IMG/VR virus record: IMGVR_UViG_3300025127_000123
Coordinates: 1-34,438 of that record
Reading direction: 5' to 3' (one strand)
Source: a virus
DNA: 34,438 nucleotides
The translations under genes and the position numbers were made by a program. How positions within the stretch are numbered: position 1 is the first letter of the stretch; every line of letters begins with the position of its first letter. Of this stretch, positions 25,201-34,200 are shown one piece after another. The notes under the pieces are model-generated. The model was not told where the DNA came from. It ran no database searches and saw only the letters and a program-made list of their open reading frames with translations.

Positions 25201-25888
25201 TTTATCTACTAATTTACCTCGAAAAGGTTGGTGGATAGAAGCGGTAAGTACAGACTTAGAACAAGGTATGTCTATTAACTTTAAAAAGAAAGAGAACAAA
25301 TGGCATAACAATATAATGCACAAAACAAAACCTAGTAGAATAAATTTACCTTCTATAAATGAAGAAGAATATCAGCAACGTATCATCGCTATAGGTAGGC
25401 CTACAATAATTACTACTACAGAGAATTATGAAAATGGTGCGGCAGATTATAGATTTATCTTTAATTTTGAGCCTGGAGATGTTAATATGTCTTTAATTCA
25501 GCAAGATCAGTTTATACAAATATTAAAATACAATCCTGAAACAGGTTTACTTTATAATAGCATTGAAAGCTTAGGTAATTTTGTTCACTTTGGAGAAGTA
25601 GAAAGCTGGACTGGTAATTCAATTACTACTAAGCTAATGGAAAATGATTATTTTAATGCGCGTAATGGTTATCCTTTTACTTATCCGTTTGGTTATGAAA
25701 TAACACAAGCAGAGCAAGACAGCGTTTTAGCTGGTTATTCTGAAATGGTAGTTGTATTAAAACAAGCGGCTTTAGAACATTCAAGTGTAAAAGGTTATTT
25801 TGCAAAAGCAACATGGATAAATGACGATGATCAACAAAAATCAGAGCTATTTGCTGCAACGTTAAATGCTGTTGAAAGCAGTAAATAG
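19262..25888 (+). CDS. Giant tail protein (muzzle / stabilization type)
   Basis: 2208 residues. The opening, MAELKRTFVKGGMNLDLDER followed by LVGQGMYREALNIRVSSSSE, matches the start I know from 'stabilization protein' or muzzle proteins of crAss-like and related marine phages, where it forms the distal tail. The body is beta-rich with many Asn/Asp/Gly turns. D1527 begins DSDGDGLISYFD, a complete EF-hand-type calcium loop. The end region has helices (SVLAGYSEMVVVLKQAALEH). No catalytic hydrolase motif was noticed, so it appears structural. It is longer than most relatives I can recall, and the excess is probably in surface domains in the middle. It is the likely heavy client for the encoded chaperonin, although it far exceeds what a GroEL cage encloses. 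Confidence 0.85.
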   Translation: MAELKRTFVKGGMNLDLDERLVGQGMYREALNIRVSSSSEGNEGSLETVKANEALEDARFEVGDEERRDHVDHQLQILPSSIVNSIVGNVVDKSTDIVYLLVADNIKSNSVFLEEDYNEDLKYTKVSTDSIYEHHPETNTFNIVFNDVYEMYIPVVGVVSNPGEQTYIEINEAHLENLDVREDMRIFQHEELTEVVAVDPAPVDAPINQGVIDGFYVDYIDRANSRIYVKDLYNKFNAATVGQVETIRLASKRILGFSSVNGSLGRAERFNIITGLNVFDGLIFFTDGEREPKKLNIQRCKDGTLGNPSSVYPSWVSDRRFFHTRLLKKNTSNVVGFQNVSEYDFFGDINNGTGGMIEPHCTVIRPNPEEHLKIESSVGAITSETTAIGPRAGVITHPFPIHPSKRAGDTLQFCIAYANELGFFDFDGALLTDASVPPEGGPLVDQYYSDNFLAVPGIVGGGESWAFTLAIPDILAAQAHRLATYPYNEGIQGLLGTQTDGLATNPFFEANGYQIDSMISLYEADGNGEGQPMTDRPLFRDHLNIGVFNAGFQLIYYSDTLGLINDPGVMPSAVQNYDVGDQYEGNNYQGPGGFIDYAGVSGNRNTGTGVTDQSMLMQYWDVENPKMDFQEAFNLAAYSDDGLGASPHPIVRAYHRGGLLSRTNLIGSNSDINTVSEYWGIGDDSMQNLIHNGEIKANENGLIRPTTPGRFVVQPHGFQVGDIVILKGLGNTYRNDAVGTYKDQDFTGNSFDVLKDTIENASFEDGAQGGGSLSDMYTEATAGAQDNAPWFVRTRKHDGYMDNVKAKIVKIEHVNIRENDAVINGEIVPQFIDNYGNAHNLLTDRFMFLSDKMVGDLFSDGSDPDGEVIEGVQITPSFFSTPSYASQYVFTIEILENNRKKDQDPTLRADMSARHLNPDAIFANADNPPLCGFGDPRLNAAMLPPYYEFNKSPYFQFDEGWGWPGGGVSAPVVNGDTEQYFGPPLPQVWAVTAASDFEEGGTLSDERALRETMLRFSYRYQYEDNEYSGFAPFTTVVWRTLNQKIDWPNYYISLINEITDLRLLDWSPKNIPQDVKAVELLVKSEEASNIYALKKYDYRQSEYTSNGNGTYRGVHEFNSNTLGLTIEPNQILRPFDSVPRAAKAQEISANRVIYGNYLKDYNLEEVILGGLGTYKEDIRVNLEVGLHSYINQTQGEILGPDGNAIAITLDTDENAIETFEDAYSNVNPNFGLPLESVKSYRSYQVGIVYRDEFGRETPVLTNKKAVIKVGPDQSKKSNRLKVIVKNPHPTWAKSYKFFVKDTSLDYHVLPLEQIKHYVEGNNSDDDADIDAVNAELTEQSTSCLIFSSDHRNKIQEGDVIIQKRPHKITTQPDPSMTTITHIYEPDNPGLEYEVQTIKNEAPENLVDAFEGNEEQLEGKFFVFVKTDRPLVINNNEGALPGPNTAKTQAVFETRPKPNYDVDLYYEASQAYPVVLDDETDEQFIKPGRMVLPFNYTPILGVGEIGGALTTANGSGGNSYFPTMFGEDSDGDGLISYFDSNSFDPITVVQVNTLVGRHSENDELYTEIKLSEPVTLNIPVGGELCLRIQNHLGERMNVGEYIHVVVAEDVVDSDTVLVKRHTHASNFGLTNDIALPISLPWYNCFSFGNGIEISTARNAFNGARLQKGVKASSIYEDYAEVKESTGLIFSGVYNSYSSFNETNQFIEALGITKRFNPDHGSIQKLFSRANDLIVLCEDKILKVLSQKDAIFKADGNPDLLATNRVLGQSVAFDGEYGISNNPESFAHYGFRSYFTDAKRGVVLRLSKDGLTKISDVGMDSFFKTRLANVRQEQITGVTGVEQNVVGSYDIDKEEYLVSSTKFTVFFDDASNFTDGLTVAWSEDQKTWTSFRSYVPTHQGYSVLNKYYAGTGNTLYQFDTLNSPYMAYDGYYPAYQGAGMNPMHRSKVALVYNEQPGIIKDFTYTNYEGSQAKIIGNASDEILSTNLPRKGWWIEAVSTDLEQGMSINFKKKENKWHNNIMHKTKPSRINLPSINEEEYQQRIIAIGRPTIITTTENYENGAADYRFIFNFEPGDVNMSLIQQDQFIQILKYNPETGLLYNSIESLGNFVHFGEVESWTGNSITTKLMENDYFNARNGYPFTYPFGYEITQAEQDSVLAGYSEMVVVLKQAALEHSSVKGYFAKATWINDDDQQKSELFAATLNAVESSK

Positions 25889-25917
25889 GTGTAATAATAA
25901 TATAATAAAAGAATAAA

Positions 25918-26781
25918 ATGAACTACGGAGAAACAGAAAGTCCTTTAAAAAATGTAACAACATCTACGCTTAGCGGCGCTGGACAAGGTGCTATAACTGG
26001 AGCTTCAATAGGTGGTGCTCCAGGCGCTATAATAGGTGGCGTTATAGGTGGTGTATCAGGTTATCTTAGTGGCAAAGCTAACGAAGAGTTAGAAGAGCAA
26101 CAAAGAATAGCTCAAGAAGAGTTTAATAATAAGTTAGACGCGTTTGTTAATTCTGAAGTTAATAATCCTTTTGCAAACATATCTAATACTTTTGCAGGAC
26201 TTACAAATCCTCTTGAAGAAATATCTACAGAAAATAAATTTGAAGACTTAACTGTAAATTTAAAGTCTGCAGATTATCAAAGGCAAATGGCTGAAGAGTC
26301 TCAAGCAGCTATATTACAAACTGCTAGAGCTGGCGCTGGTGGTGCTGGTGGTATTGCTAGCATTTCTGCTTTATTAGCAAAACAAAACGCACAAGTTAGA
26401 CAGCAAATATCAGCTGACATTGGAGCACAAGAAGCGCAAAATCAAAGATTAATGGCTCAAGGTGCTGAAAGTGCTAGACAAGTTGAAATACAACAAGCAC
26501 AAGCTGAAATGAATAGACAGCAAGCTGTAGCTCAAGGTGCTATGCAAGCACAGTTAGCGCAAGCTGAAGGTCAGTTTAAAGTTGACCAAGTACAAAGAGA
26601 TAAAGAAATGCTAGCTTTAGGCTATGACGCACAAACTTTTGCTGGTGACACTGCCGCGCTACAAGCTCAAATGGAAGCTAACACAGAAAGTGTAAATAAT
26701 TTATTTGGTACTGCTACAGACTTGTATTCAGCTTATCAAAGCGGCGGTGGAACAGGTAATATGTTATCAGGTACTACATAA
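25918..26781 (+). CDS. Glycine-zipper internal virion protein
   Basis: 287 residues. Residues about 20-48 form a glycine zipper (GAGQGAITGASIGG, GAIIGGVIGGVSGYLSG), a small-residue motif that packs helices in membranes and is typical of phage ejection proteins. The rest is helical and rich in Gln, Ala and Glu (QVEIQQAQAEMNRQQAVAQG and QAQLAQAEG), likely coiled coil. A Gly/Ala stretch AGAGGAGGIASISALL lies at about 137-152. It follows the tail gene and precedes two further large internal proteins. The likely role is to enter or line the host envelope during DNA ejection, like T7 gp14. This is inference from motif and place. Confidence 0.78.
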   Translation: MNYGETESPLKNVTTSTLSGAGQGAITGASIGGAPGAIIGGVIGGVSGYLSGKANEELEEQQRIAQEEFNNKLDAFVNSEVNNPFANISNTFAGLTNPLEEISTENKFEDLTVNLKSADYQRQMAEESQAAILQTARAGAGGAGGIASISALLAKQNAQVRQQISADIGAQEAQNQRLMAQGAESARQVEIQQAQAEMNRQQAVAQGAMQAQLAQAEGQFKVDQVQRDKEMLALGYDAQTFAGDTAALQAQMEANTESVNNLFGTATDLYSAYQSGGGTGNMLSGTT

Positions 26782-26793
26782 AATTAAATAAAC

Positions 26794-28206
26794 ATGTCAT
26801 TAAATTTTTTACAAAAATCACTAAGCAAACTAGCTGATACACAAGCTAGCTATAAAGCGTTTAAAGGAACTAGCTTTAACCGTTATATGGATAGTATAAT
26901 TAGCACTACAGGTGAAGTTGCAAAAGTTAATTTAGAAATTACAAACGCTGCTTACAATGCTTTTTTAAAGTCTACTGGTCAACCTATAACTCAAGAAATA
27001 AAAGATAGAAAAAAATATGCTAAAGATTTAACTGACAAAAATGTAAAGTTAGATCCAAACTTAGGATTTGAAGCTAACAGTAGTTTAATAAATCAAATTG
27101 AAATAGATAATCAAGAGGCTAAGCAATTAATTAGAATACAAAAAAATCCTTTTAAAAATAAACAAACTAAATTAGACGCTACTGCAAGGTTACAACAAAT
27201 TAAAAATCAATTTGTTAAATATAAGCAAGACAAAGAAGTAATAACAGAACTGCATAAAAACGCTATTGACGCTCAAAAAAATCCAGATCCTGATCCTACA
27301 TTGCTTGAACAGACTGTACATACAGATTTATTAGACGGTACGTTTAAAGATAAAATTGTTTGGAATCCTGAAATAGGTGGTAATAAAACGCTAGGTGGTT
27401 TTTATAAAGCGCCAAACGGAGACTTAATAAGATTAGAAGATCTTAAAAGTGTTAACAAGGTAGATTTAGAATTTGAAGGTAGTTTAGCTGGTTTTGCGGC
27501 TGAAGCTGGCCAATTAGCTAGTACTGGCAAGTGGAACTCTGACTCAAGAAGAGAGCTTGTTAGTAAAATGGTAGAGCTCATTAACTCTAATCCTAAAGCT
27601 GTAAGACCTGTTATTTTTAATGGATTTACAGCTGATAGAACTACTGGTGAAGCAGAAAGTTTTGCTACTTTGTTTTTAGATAAAATGATAGCAGATCAAG
27701 GCCTAACTGTAGGAGATGAGCAAAAAGATGTAATGAGAGATCAATTAAAAACTGAAGACTTAACAGAAAGCTTTATTAGTTATTATGCTAAATTAATAGA
27801 TGAAACAGCTAGTAGTGCTATGGTTGCAAGTTCAATAAACAAAAATACTGGCAGCAAATTTACCGCTAGTGAATTAAATCAATATAATGCCTTTGTAGAA
27901 AGTTATAATTTACCAGATGGTAGTGAAATAAATATACCTTTTAGCACAACTACAGCTAAAAGATTATCAAATGGTAAGTATCAAGTAGTAGAAAAAGGTA
28001 ACGATATAACTTTGCAAAATCAAAATAAATACATAATTTCTGAAGACGAGCTTTTAACTATGAGTAGACTTCCTCAAAGTATGCGTAATAAGTTAGGAAA
28101 ACGTAAAGCAAATGATAAACCTAAGCCAAACACAGAAACAGCTACGCCGACAAATATGTCGCCAGAAGATTTTAAAGAGTTTTTTCAAACAAAATTAAGA
28201 GGTTAA
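26794..28206 (+). CDS. Putative internal/cargo protein
   Basis: 470 residues, mostly helical and charged (YKAFKGTSFNRYMDSIISTT, later NQFVKYKQDKEVITELHKNA) with a Pro/Asp-rich joint (NPDPDPTLL) and a beta segment (NKTLGGFYKAPNGDLIRLED). The end reads RLPQSMRNKLGKRKAND followed by a Thr/Pro-rich tail. No catalytic motif or membrane helix recognised. It lies between the glycine-zipper protein and the giant cargo-like gene, with tight spacing (13 nt on each side). Position suggests a protein packaged in the head or tail lumen and ejected, but no family supports it. Confidence 0.72.
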   Translation: MSLNFLQKSLSKLADTQASYKAFKGTSFNRYMDSIISTTGEVAKVNLEITNAAYNAFLKSTGQPITQEIKDRKKYAKDLTDKNVKLDPNLGFEANSSLINQIEIDNQEAKQLIRIQKNPFKNKQTKLDATARLQQIKNQFVKYKQDKEVITELHKNAIDAQKNPDPDPTLLEQTVHTDLLDGTFKDKIVWNPEIGGNKTLGGFYKAPNGDLIRLEDLKSVNKVDLEFEGSLAGFAAEAGQLASTGKWNSDSRRELVSKMVELINSNPKAVRPVIFNGFTADRTTGEAESFATLFLDKMIADQGLTVGDEQKDVMRDQLKTEDLTESFISYYAKLIDETASSAMVASSINKNTGSKFTASELNQYNAFVESYNLPDGSEINIPFSTTTAKRLSNGKYQVVEKGNDITLQNQNKYIISEDELLTMSRLPQSMRNKLGKRKANDKPKPNTETATPTNMSPEDFKEFFQTKLRG

Positions 28207-28219
28207 TAAATATAATTTT

Positions 28220-31200
28220 ATGGATAAAGAGTTAGAATTAGAAATTCAAAAGCTAATTGATGCTGGTAGATCTAAGCAAGACATAGAGACTTACATCACA
28301 AACTATGTTGAAGCAAAAAAAGAAAAAGCTCCCCAGAAAGTGGATGCCCCTGCGGAGCCAGAAGATATGGCATCCAAGCCGGTAGATTTTTTATCGGAAT
28401 CCAAAAGCTATAAGCCTTTTAATCCTCTAGATGTATCTGGTGATTTATCATTAGATGTTGATCCTACAGGCGGTGTTGGTACCGCTATTGAAGTGGCAAA
28501 TAGCGTTGTTACAGACGAAGAGTTTGATCAAATACAAATAAACAAAAAACAAAAAGAAAACGAAACTTTAGCTCAAGACAAAGCTGACGCTGCAGCTGAT
28601 GGCCCGTTGTTGTTTTTAGATTTTAGCCAAGAGCTTGGCGGTGTTATTCCTGGTGCTGAAATGACAAAAAAACCTGAAGTTAGACCAACAATTGACGGGC
28701 GAACAAGATCTGCTGAAGGTTTACCGTTTGTAAGTGACGAGCTTGACGGTTATTGGCAGTACACAGACAGACGTTTTGGATCACAGAGAGAATACATAAA
28801 CTCTCTTTGGCAGTCTAAGTATCTAAACGATTTAGAAGCTGTTAATAATGATAAAAACAAGCTTAACGAAAAAGTAAAAGAGATTAGTATAAACTACTTA
28901 GACTTAGACGTTGATAAAGATATAGCTGAGTTAAATCAAAAAATAAAAACTTTAGCTGATGGTCCAGTTAAAGATGAATTAATAAAACAAAGAGATGCTA
29001 GGTTTAAAGCCAAAAAATATGTGCCGTTGTTTAACGAAGACGGTAGCACTACAGGTTTTATACAAGAACAATATGAAGAGCAAGCTCAAAACGATGCAGA
29101 TGAGTTTCAGTTGGATGAGTTAGAACAGTCAAGATTAAACTTGTATTATGAACTAGTAGAGTTAGGTAGTTTAGGCGCTCAATTTGATAATAGAAGACCT
29201 GTTAAAGACGAAAGAATATTACCTTATGTTGGGAAATCAATTTTAGGTATTAAAGGTGCTCAAAGTGCAGTTGAAAAAGTAGGTGGTGCTGTAAGAGAAT
29301 TATTTGGTGCAGAAGATACTTATTATGACGATATAAAACTTCTTGAATTTATATATGACAACGACAAGCTTCCTGCTAATCTAACTACACTTCCAGGAGA
29401 ATCTCAAATAGCTCAAAGATTTAATGAAACTTTAAGTAAGTTTAAAATAGCAAATAGAGCTATTGAAATAAAAGCAAATTTAGCTCCGTTAGAAGAAGAA
29501 AGTATTTGGCTTGAAGGATTAGATCGTTTTACTAAAAACATAACTGATAAAGGAACTAATTTTACAGAAAGAAACGACGAAGCTGTAGATTTATTTACTA
29601 ATTGGTACGCTGAAGCAACTGGTACTATTTTTGACAAAGATGAAGTTTTTAGACCAGGAACATCATCAAGTAGAGCTATACAAGAGATAGCTAAAAACGG
29701 AGCTGCAGACTTATCAGAGTTAGTACTTTCTATAGCTGCTACTAAAAAATTACCGGTAGGTGTAACTACAAAGTATGCGAAAGCTGGTAGAGGCATGATT
29801 GAACAAACAGGTCAAGTTGTTACTTTTGGTCAAAAAATGCGTAAGACTAAAAACGCTATACAAAAATGGGCGCTTAGAGGCAATAAAAGTAAAGCGTATG
29901 AAACAGGCGTTAGGTATAGCTTAGGTGCTGCAGACGAAATAGTAAAGCTAGGTGTAGCTGATATAGTTGGTGGTGGTTTATTTAATTCAGAAGGTTTTGT
30001 TTTTAACGATCAAACAGGTGATGTTAATTTAGTTTTTCCAGCATCTTTAGGTTTTGGTAATGAGGCTTCAAAAGACTTTATTAAAAGAATGATGAGAATC
30101 AAAATACCTGTATTAACACCTATACTTGCTAATGCTAATAGATCTAAAGCTTTAAGCACTTTTATGGGCGCAAACGTGTCGGCAGGCGTTGGTACATCAA
30201 CATTAGTTTTTGCAGAGCGAGTAGATGAATATTACAGAGAACTAATAAATGATAGAAAGTTTTTTGAAGCTAAAAAATTACAAGAAACTGATCCTGTGCA
30301 CCACTTTGTAGGGCATTATATAAACATGCTTATGATTGGTGGTCCTAGAACTTTAGGTAAACTTGGTAGATCAATGCAAAGAGATATTTTACGATTGTCT
30401 AACAAATTACCTGGTACTGATAAAGCAGGCGCAACGCTAGGTTTAAAACATGGGGCTGAGCCAAAAGAAATTGATGCTGCTGTTCAAAAAAAAATAAACG
30501 AAATAAAATCTAATAAAAATTTAGATAAGTTTCAAAAAGAAGAGCAAATAAGCGAAGTTAGAAAAGCTGGTAACAAACTGCAATACTTACACGAGTATAA
30601 TGCAGCTATTACAACAGCTAAGTCGCATGGTAACTACATGAAGTTTTTATCTGATCAGTCTGTGCTTCTTAATAAAATAAAACAAGGCGTTGAGCTTACG
30701 GCTAAAGAAAAAGAAAGACTAGCTAATTTAAAAGAATACGAGTTTGATTATATAAAAGCAGAGCTTGGTGTTAGTAAAAATTCTGTTGAAGGACGATTGT
30801 TTGACCTTAAAAAGAAAAACTTTGAAAACATAGTAGAGTCTTTGAATGCTGAAAATATACGAGGACCACAAAAAGAAAAAATTATTGATCTTATGGATCA
30901 ATACTTAAAAGTAAAAGACAGAAAAACAAACTTAGAAGGCACTATTAATAAAAGACCTGAGCTAGAAGGTGTTGTAAGAGAAAAAATAAATAAAATAAAC
31001 GAACAGCTAAAAGAAATAACAGATAAAATTGGTGTAGAAACTAAGTCTTTTGATGCCGTATTTGAGCGAATGATTGAAGGCGAAGTAAACATGGTTAAAG
31101 CAGCTGCTAGCGAAATGGGTGTTAAAGGGTTTAACGTTTTAAACGGAAGCGGTTTTGCTAGGTTTTTAATGTTAACTGGTAGATATACTCCTGAAGCTGC

Positions 31201-34200
31201 TATAGCTGAAGCTATGAAAAGCTCTGGTGTTTATGATCCTGTTAAAGATCAGATATACCTTAACATGAGTAGAATAAAAGAAACTCGAAGTTTAGGTGAT
31301 CCGTTGCATGAGCTAGGCCACGCTATACTTAGAAAATCTTTAAAGGGGCCTGATGGTAAAATAAGTAGCGAAGGTATAAAAATAATAGATCAATTTAGAA
31401 ACTCTTTAACAGCTCAAGAACAACAGATTATTAACGAAAGAGTTAAAAGAAACTATAATCCTGACGGAACTAGAAATAAAAACGAATACTACGAAGAGTA
31501 TTTAATGGCTTGGTCTGATGCTGTTAAAAACAGAGAAATTACATATAATGCAACTACTGGTCAAAAAATATCTGATGTATTATACCCTGTTCTTTCAAAA
31601 GCTGGATTTGGAACCAACTTTGCTAAAACAGATATAGGCGGTGAAAATATATTTTTATTCATGCAAACGCTACAGCGTGCTAGCTTAAAAAAAGGTTTAC
31701 GTAAAGATATTATTGAATTTGGTAAACAAGCTAGAGAAGGTGATGTTAAAGGTGAAATGCTTCAGTCTAAAAATATTACTAAAGAACAAGCAGAAAAAGT
31801 TGCAGAAGATTTAAACAAAATAAATCAAATAAAAAAAGCTGTTGAAACCTTTTCAAGTAAAAAAGGTTTAAACGCCCTTGAAGTATTAGAAAGTGATGCA
31901 ATTTACCAAAGAGCTTCTCAAAGAATAAAAGATAATATTAGTGAAACAACAGGTAGATTAACAACAACTTTAACTAAAAGGTTGTTTGATCCTATACCTG
32001 AAGACTTTACTAAACCTTTAGGCGATACTAAAGACTTAGCTAGACAAAACTTTCAAGAGTCTTTAAAGTCTGAGCTTGAGCAAATGGTTATAAAAGAATA
32101 CAAAGGCAAGCAAGAGTTAGAAAAGTTTATAGTAAATAGAGGCTTTTTAAGAGCTCAAAGCTTAGCTAAAAGACTAGGTGTAATACAAGAAGTTGCTGAA
32201 GGCACTAGTAAAGAAAAGCAAATAGCGGATAAGCCTGGCATGGTACAGCAAGGCAACAGATTCTTGTTAGACATGGCTGAAACTGCTGGTCCTAGAGTGA
32301 GAGAAGCTACTCAAAAAGTATATAAAGAAATAGCAGAAAGCGTTGAAGCGCAAAAGCAAGCTGGTAAACCAGAAGCTGAAATAGTTCCAGGTAGCTATAA
32401 GCAAGTTAATCCTAAATACTTATCAGAACTTATAGAGTCTTTTGTGGTTGGTAAAAGAGCCGAAGTTAAAGGCCAAGAAGTTATTGGCGATAAAGCAATG
32501 TCTGACCGTATTGTAAAACAGATACAAACAAAGCAACAGCTAAACAACAATGAAATAGCTATATTAAAAAAGTCTATAGGTGATAATTGGTTAATGTTTG
32601 ATGCTGCTTTGCCTCAAGGTTTTACTATAACTGGCGAAGCTACAATGGGTAGAATAGGTGGTTTAAAACCTTATTACAACGAGATGACTCAAAGAGCTAC
32701 TCAAGAAACATTTGGCATAGCCGCAGCTCCTTCAGGTAGAAAACCTTTTGTTAGAATAAAAGGCATGAACAAAGAAACTTTCATGCAGCCATTAGAAGCT
32801 ATTACTAAAGCTTCAGAAAGTGGACCATTAAAGAGCATGCTAGTTGAATATGTTAGAGCTTTTGAAAATCAGGCTATGAGATCTAGACTAGATCCATTAG
32901 GTGAAGCGTTTAAGCATTTAGCAGATGGTAGATCACCGTATTTATTTAGTGTTAATGAAAAGACAGGTATGTCTATAGCTGATTTAATGCAGCAAGGCGT
33001 AGCAATAGGCTCTATAAGATTACAAACTAAAAACTTAATAGAAGCTTTTGGTAAACCTAATTACGAAAAAATAGCTAGAGAAAAACATCCAGCTGTAGTT
33101 GATTTAGTTGAAACGTTAATGCTTAACAGAAACGAAACGCTAACTGTTGGCGGATCATATCAAAAGTCTATTAAAACTGACGCTTTTACACCTGGCGAAA
33201 TAAAAAATCAATTAACAGAAGGTGGTATATATAGAGGTAAGAAGCTAAACGATCCGGCAACTCGTCAAAAGTATGTTAATGCAGCTTTTAATATAGGTAT
33301 GAAAATGCATCCGGCTATAGAATCTTCTTGGATAGAAGCTTCGTTAGCTTTAAAAGATGGTTATAAAGGCACTGTTAAAGTTACAGATTATGCTACTCAA
33401 AGAGCTGCGCTTAGAAATAGATCTTTTACTCCAGCTGAGATTAAAAAAATGGAAGCTGATATGAAGAAGCTAGGTGTAGACGTTGAGAATCTAGTTAACG
33501 CTACGCCTATGGAGATGAAAGGTTTTGTTAAAGAAACGCTAGAGTCTATAGGTAGAGAAACATCACTTCAAGCTAAAGAGCAAATATTAGCAAACGCTAA
33601 AAATAGACTTGAAAATATAAACAAGGCTAATCATGATTTACACAAATACATGAACGACTTGTATCAAAAAGAATATGCTAATAAAAATATAGATAATACT
33701 TTTGTATTATTAAATGGTGCTTTACAAACTAATATTACGGCTGGTAAAAGAGCTATGAGTACTTTTGAGTATGTATATTTAAGAGAAGGTAAACAAATAG
33801 GTTTAAATAAGCCGGCTAAAACATTAAAAAACTACGAAGCTAAATTACAAGAATACTACAAATCTTGGGAGCAATGTGTTGAGTATAAAGAAAGATATAA
33901 TGTAAGGTTAAAAGAAACTAAAAATAAAGCCCAAGCTAGAGATTTAGCAATATCTGATCTTCAATGGAAGAACGAGCACTTAGGCGCTTCTGCTACAACA
34001 AACGGCAAAATATCTTCTTATATATATTCTGGTGGCAAGTCTATAACGCTAGATAACATAAACAATGGCCACAGAACGCTTTGGGCTCCTAAATATATAG
34101 CTGACAAAGTATTAGATGCTAAAATAAAAGTTGGTGACAAAATGGTTGACAACAAAGTTAGTTTAGAAGGTGAGCTTCGTATATTAAAGTTTGGTCAAGG

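Noticed and set aside
29413-29796. 127-codon antisense open frame inside the giant gene
   Set aside because: It lies within a continuous coding frame on the + strand and has the hydrophobic, Ser-rich look of an antisense shadow.
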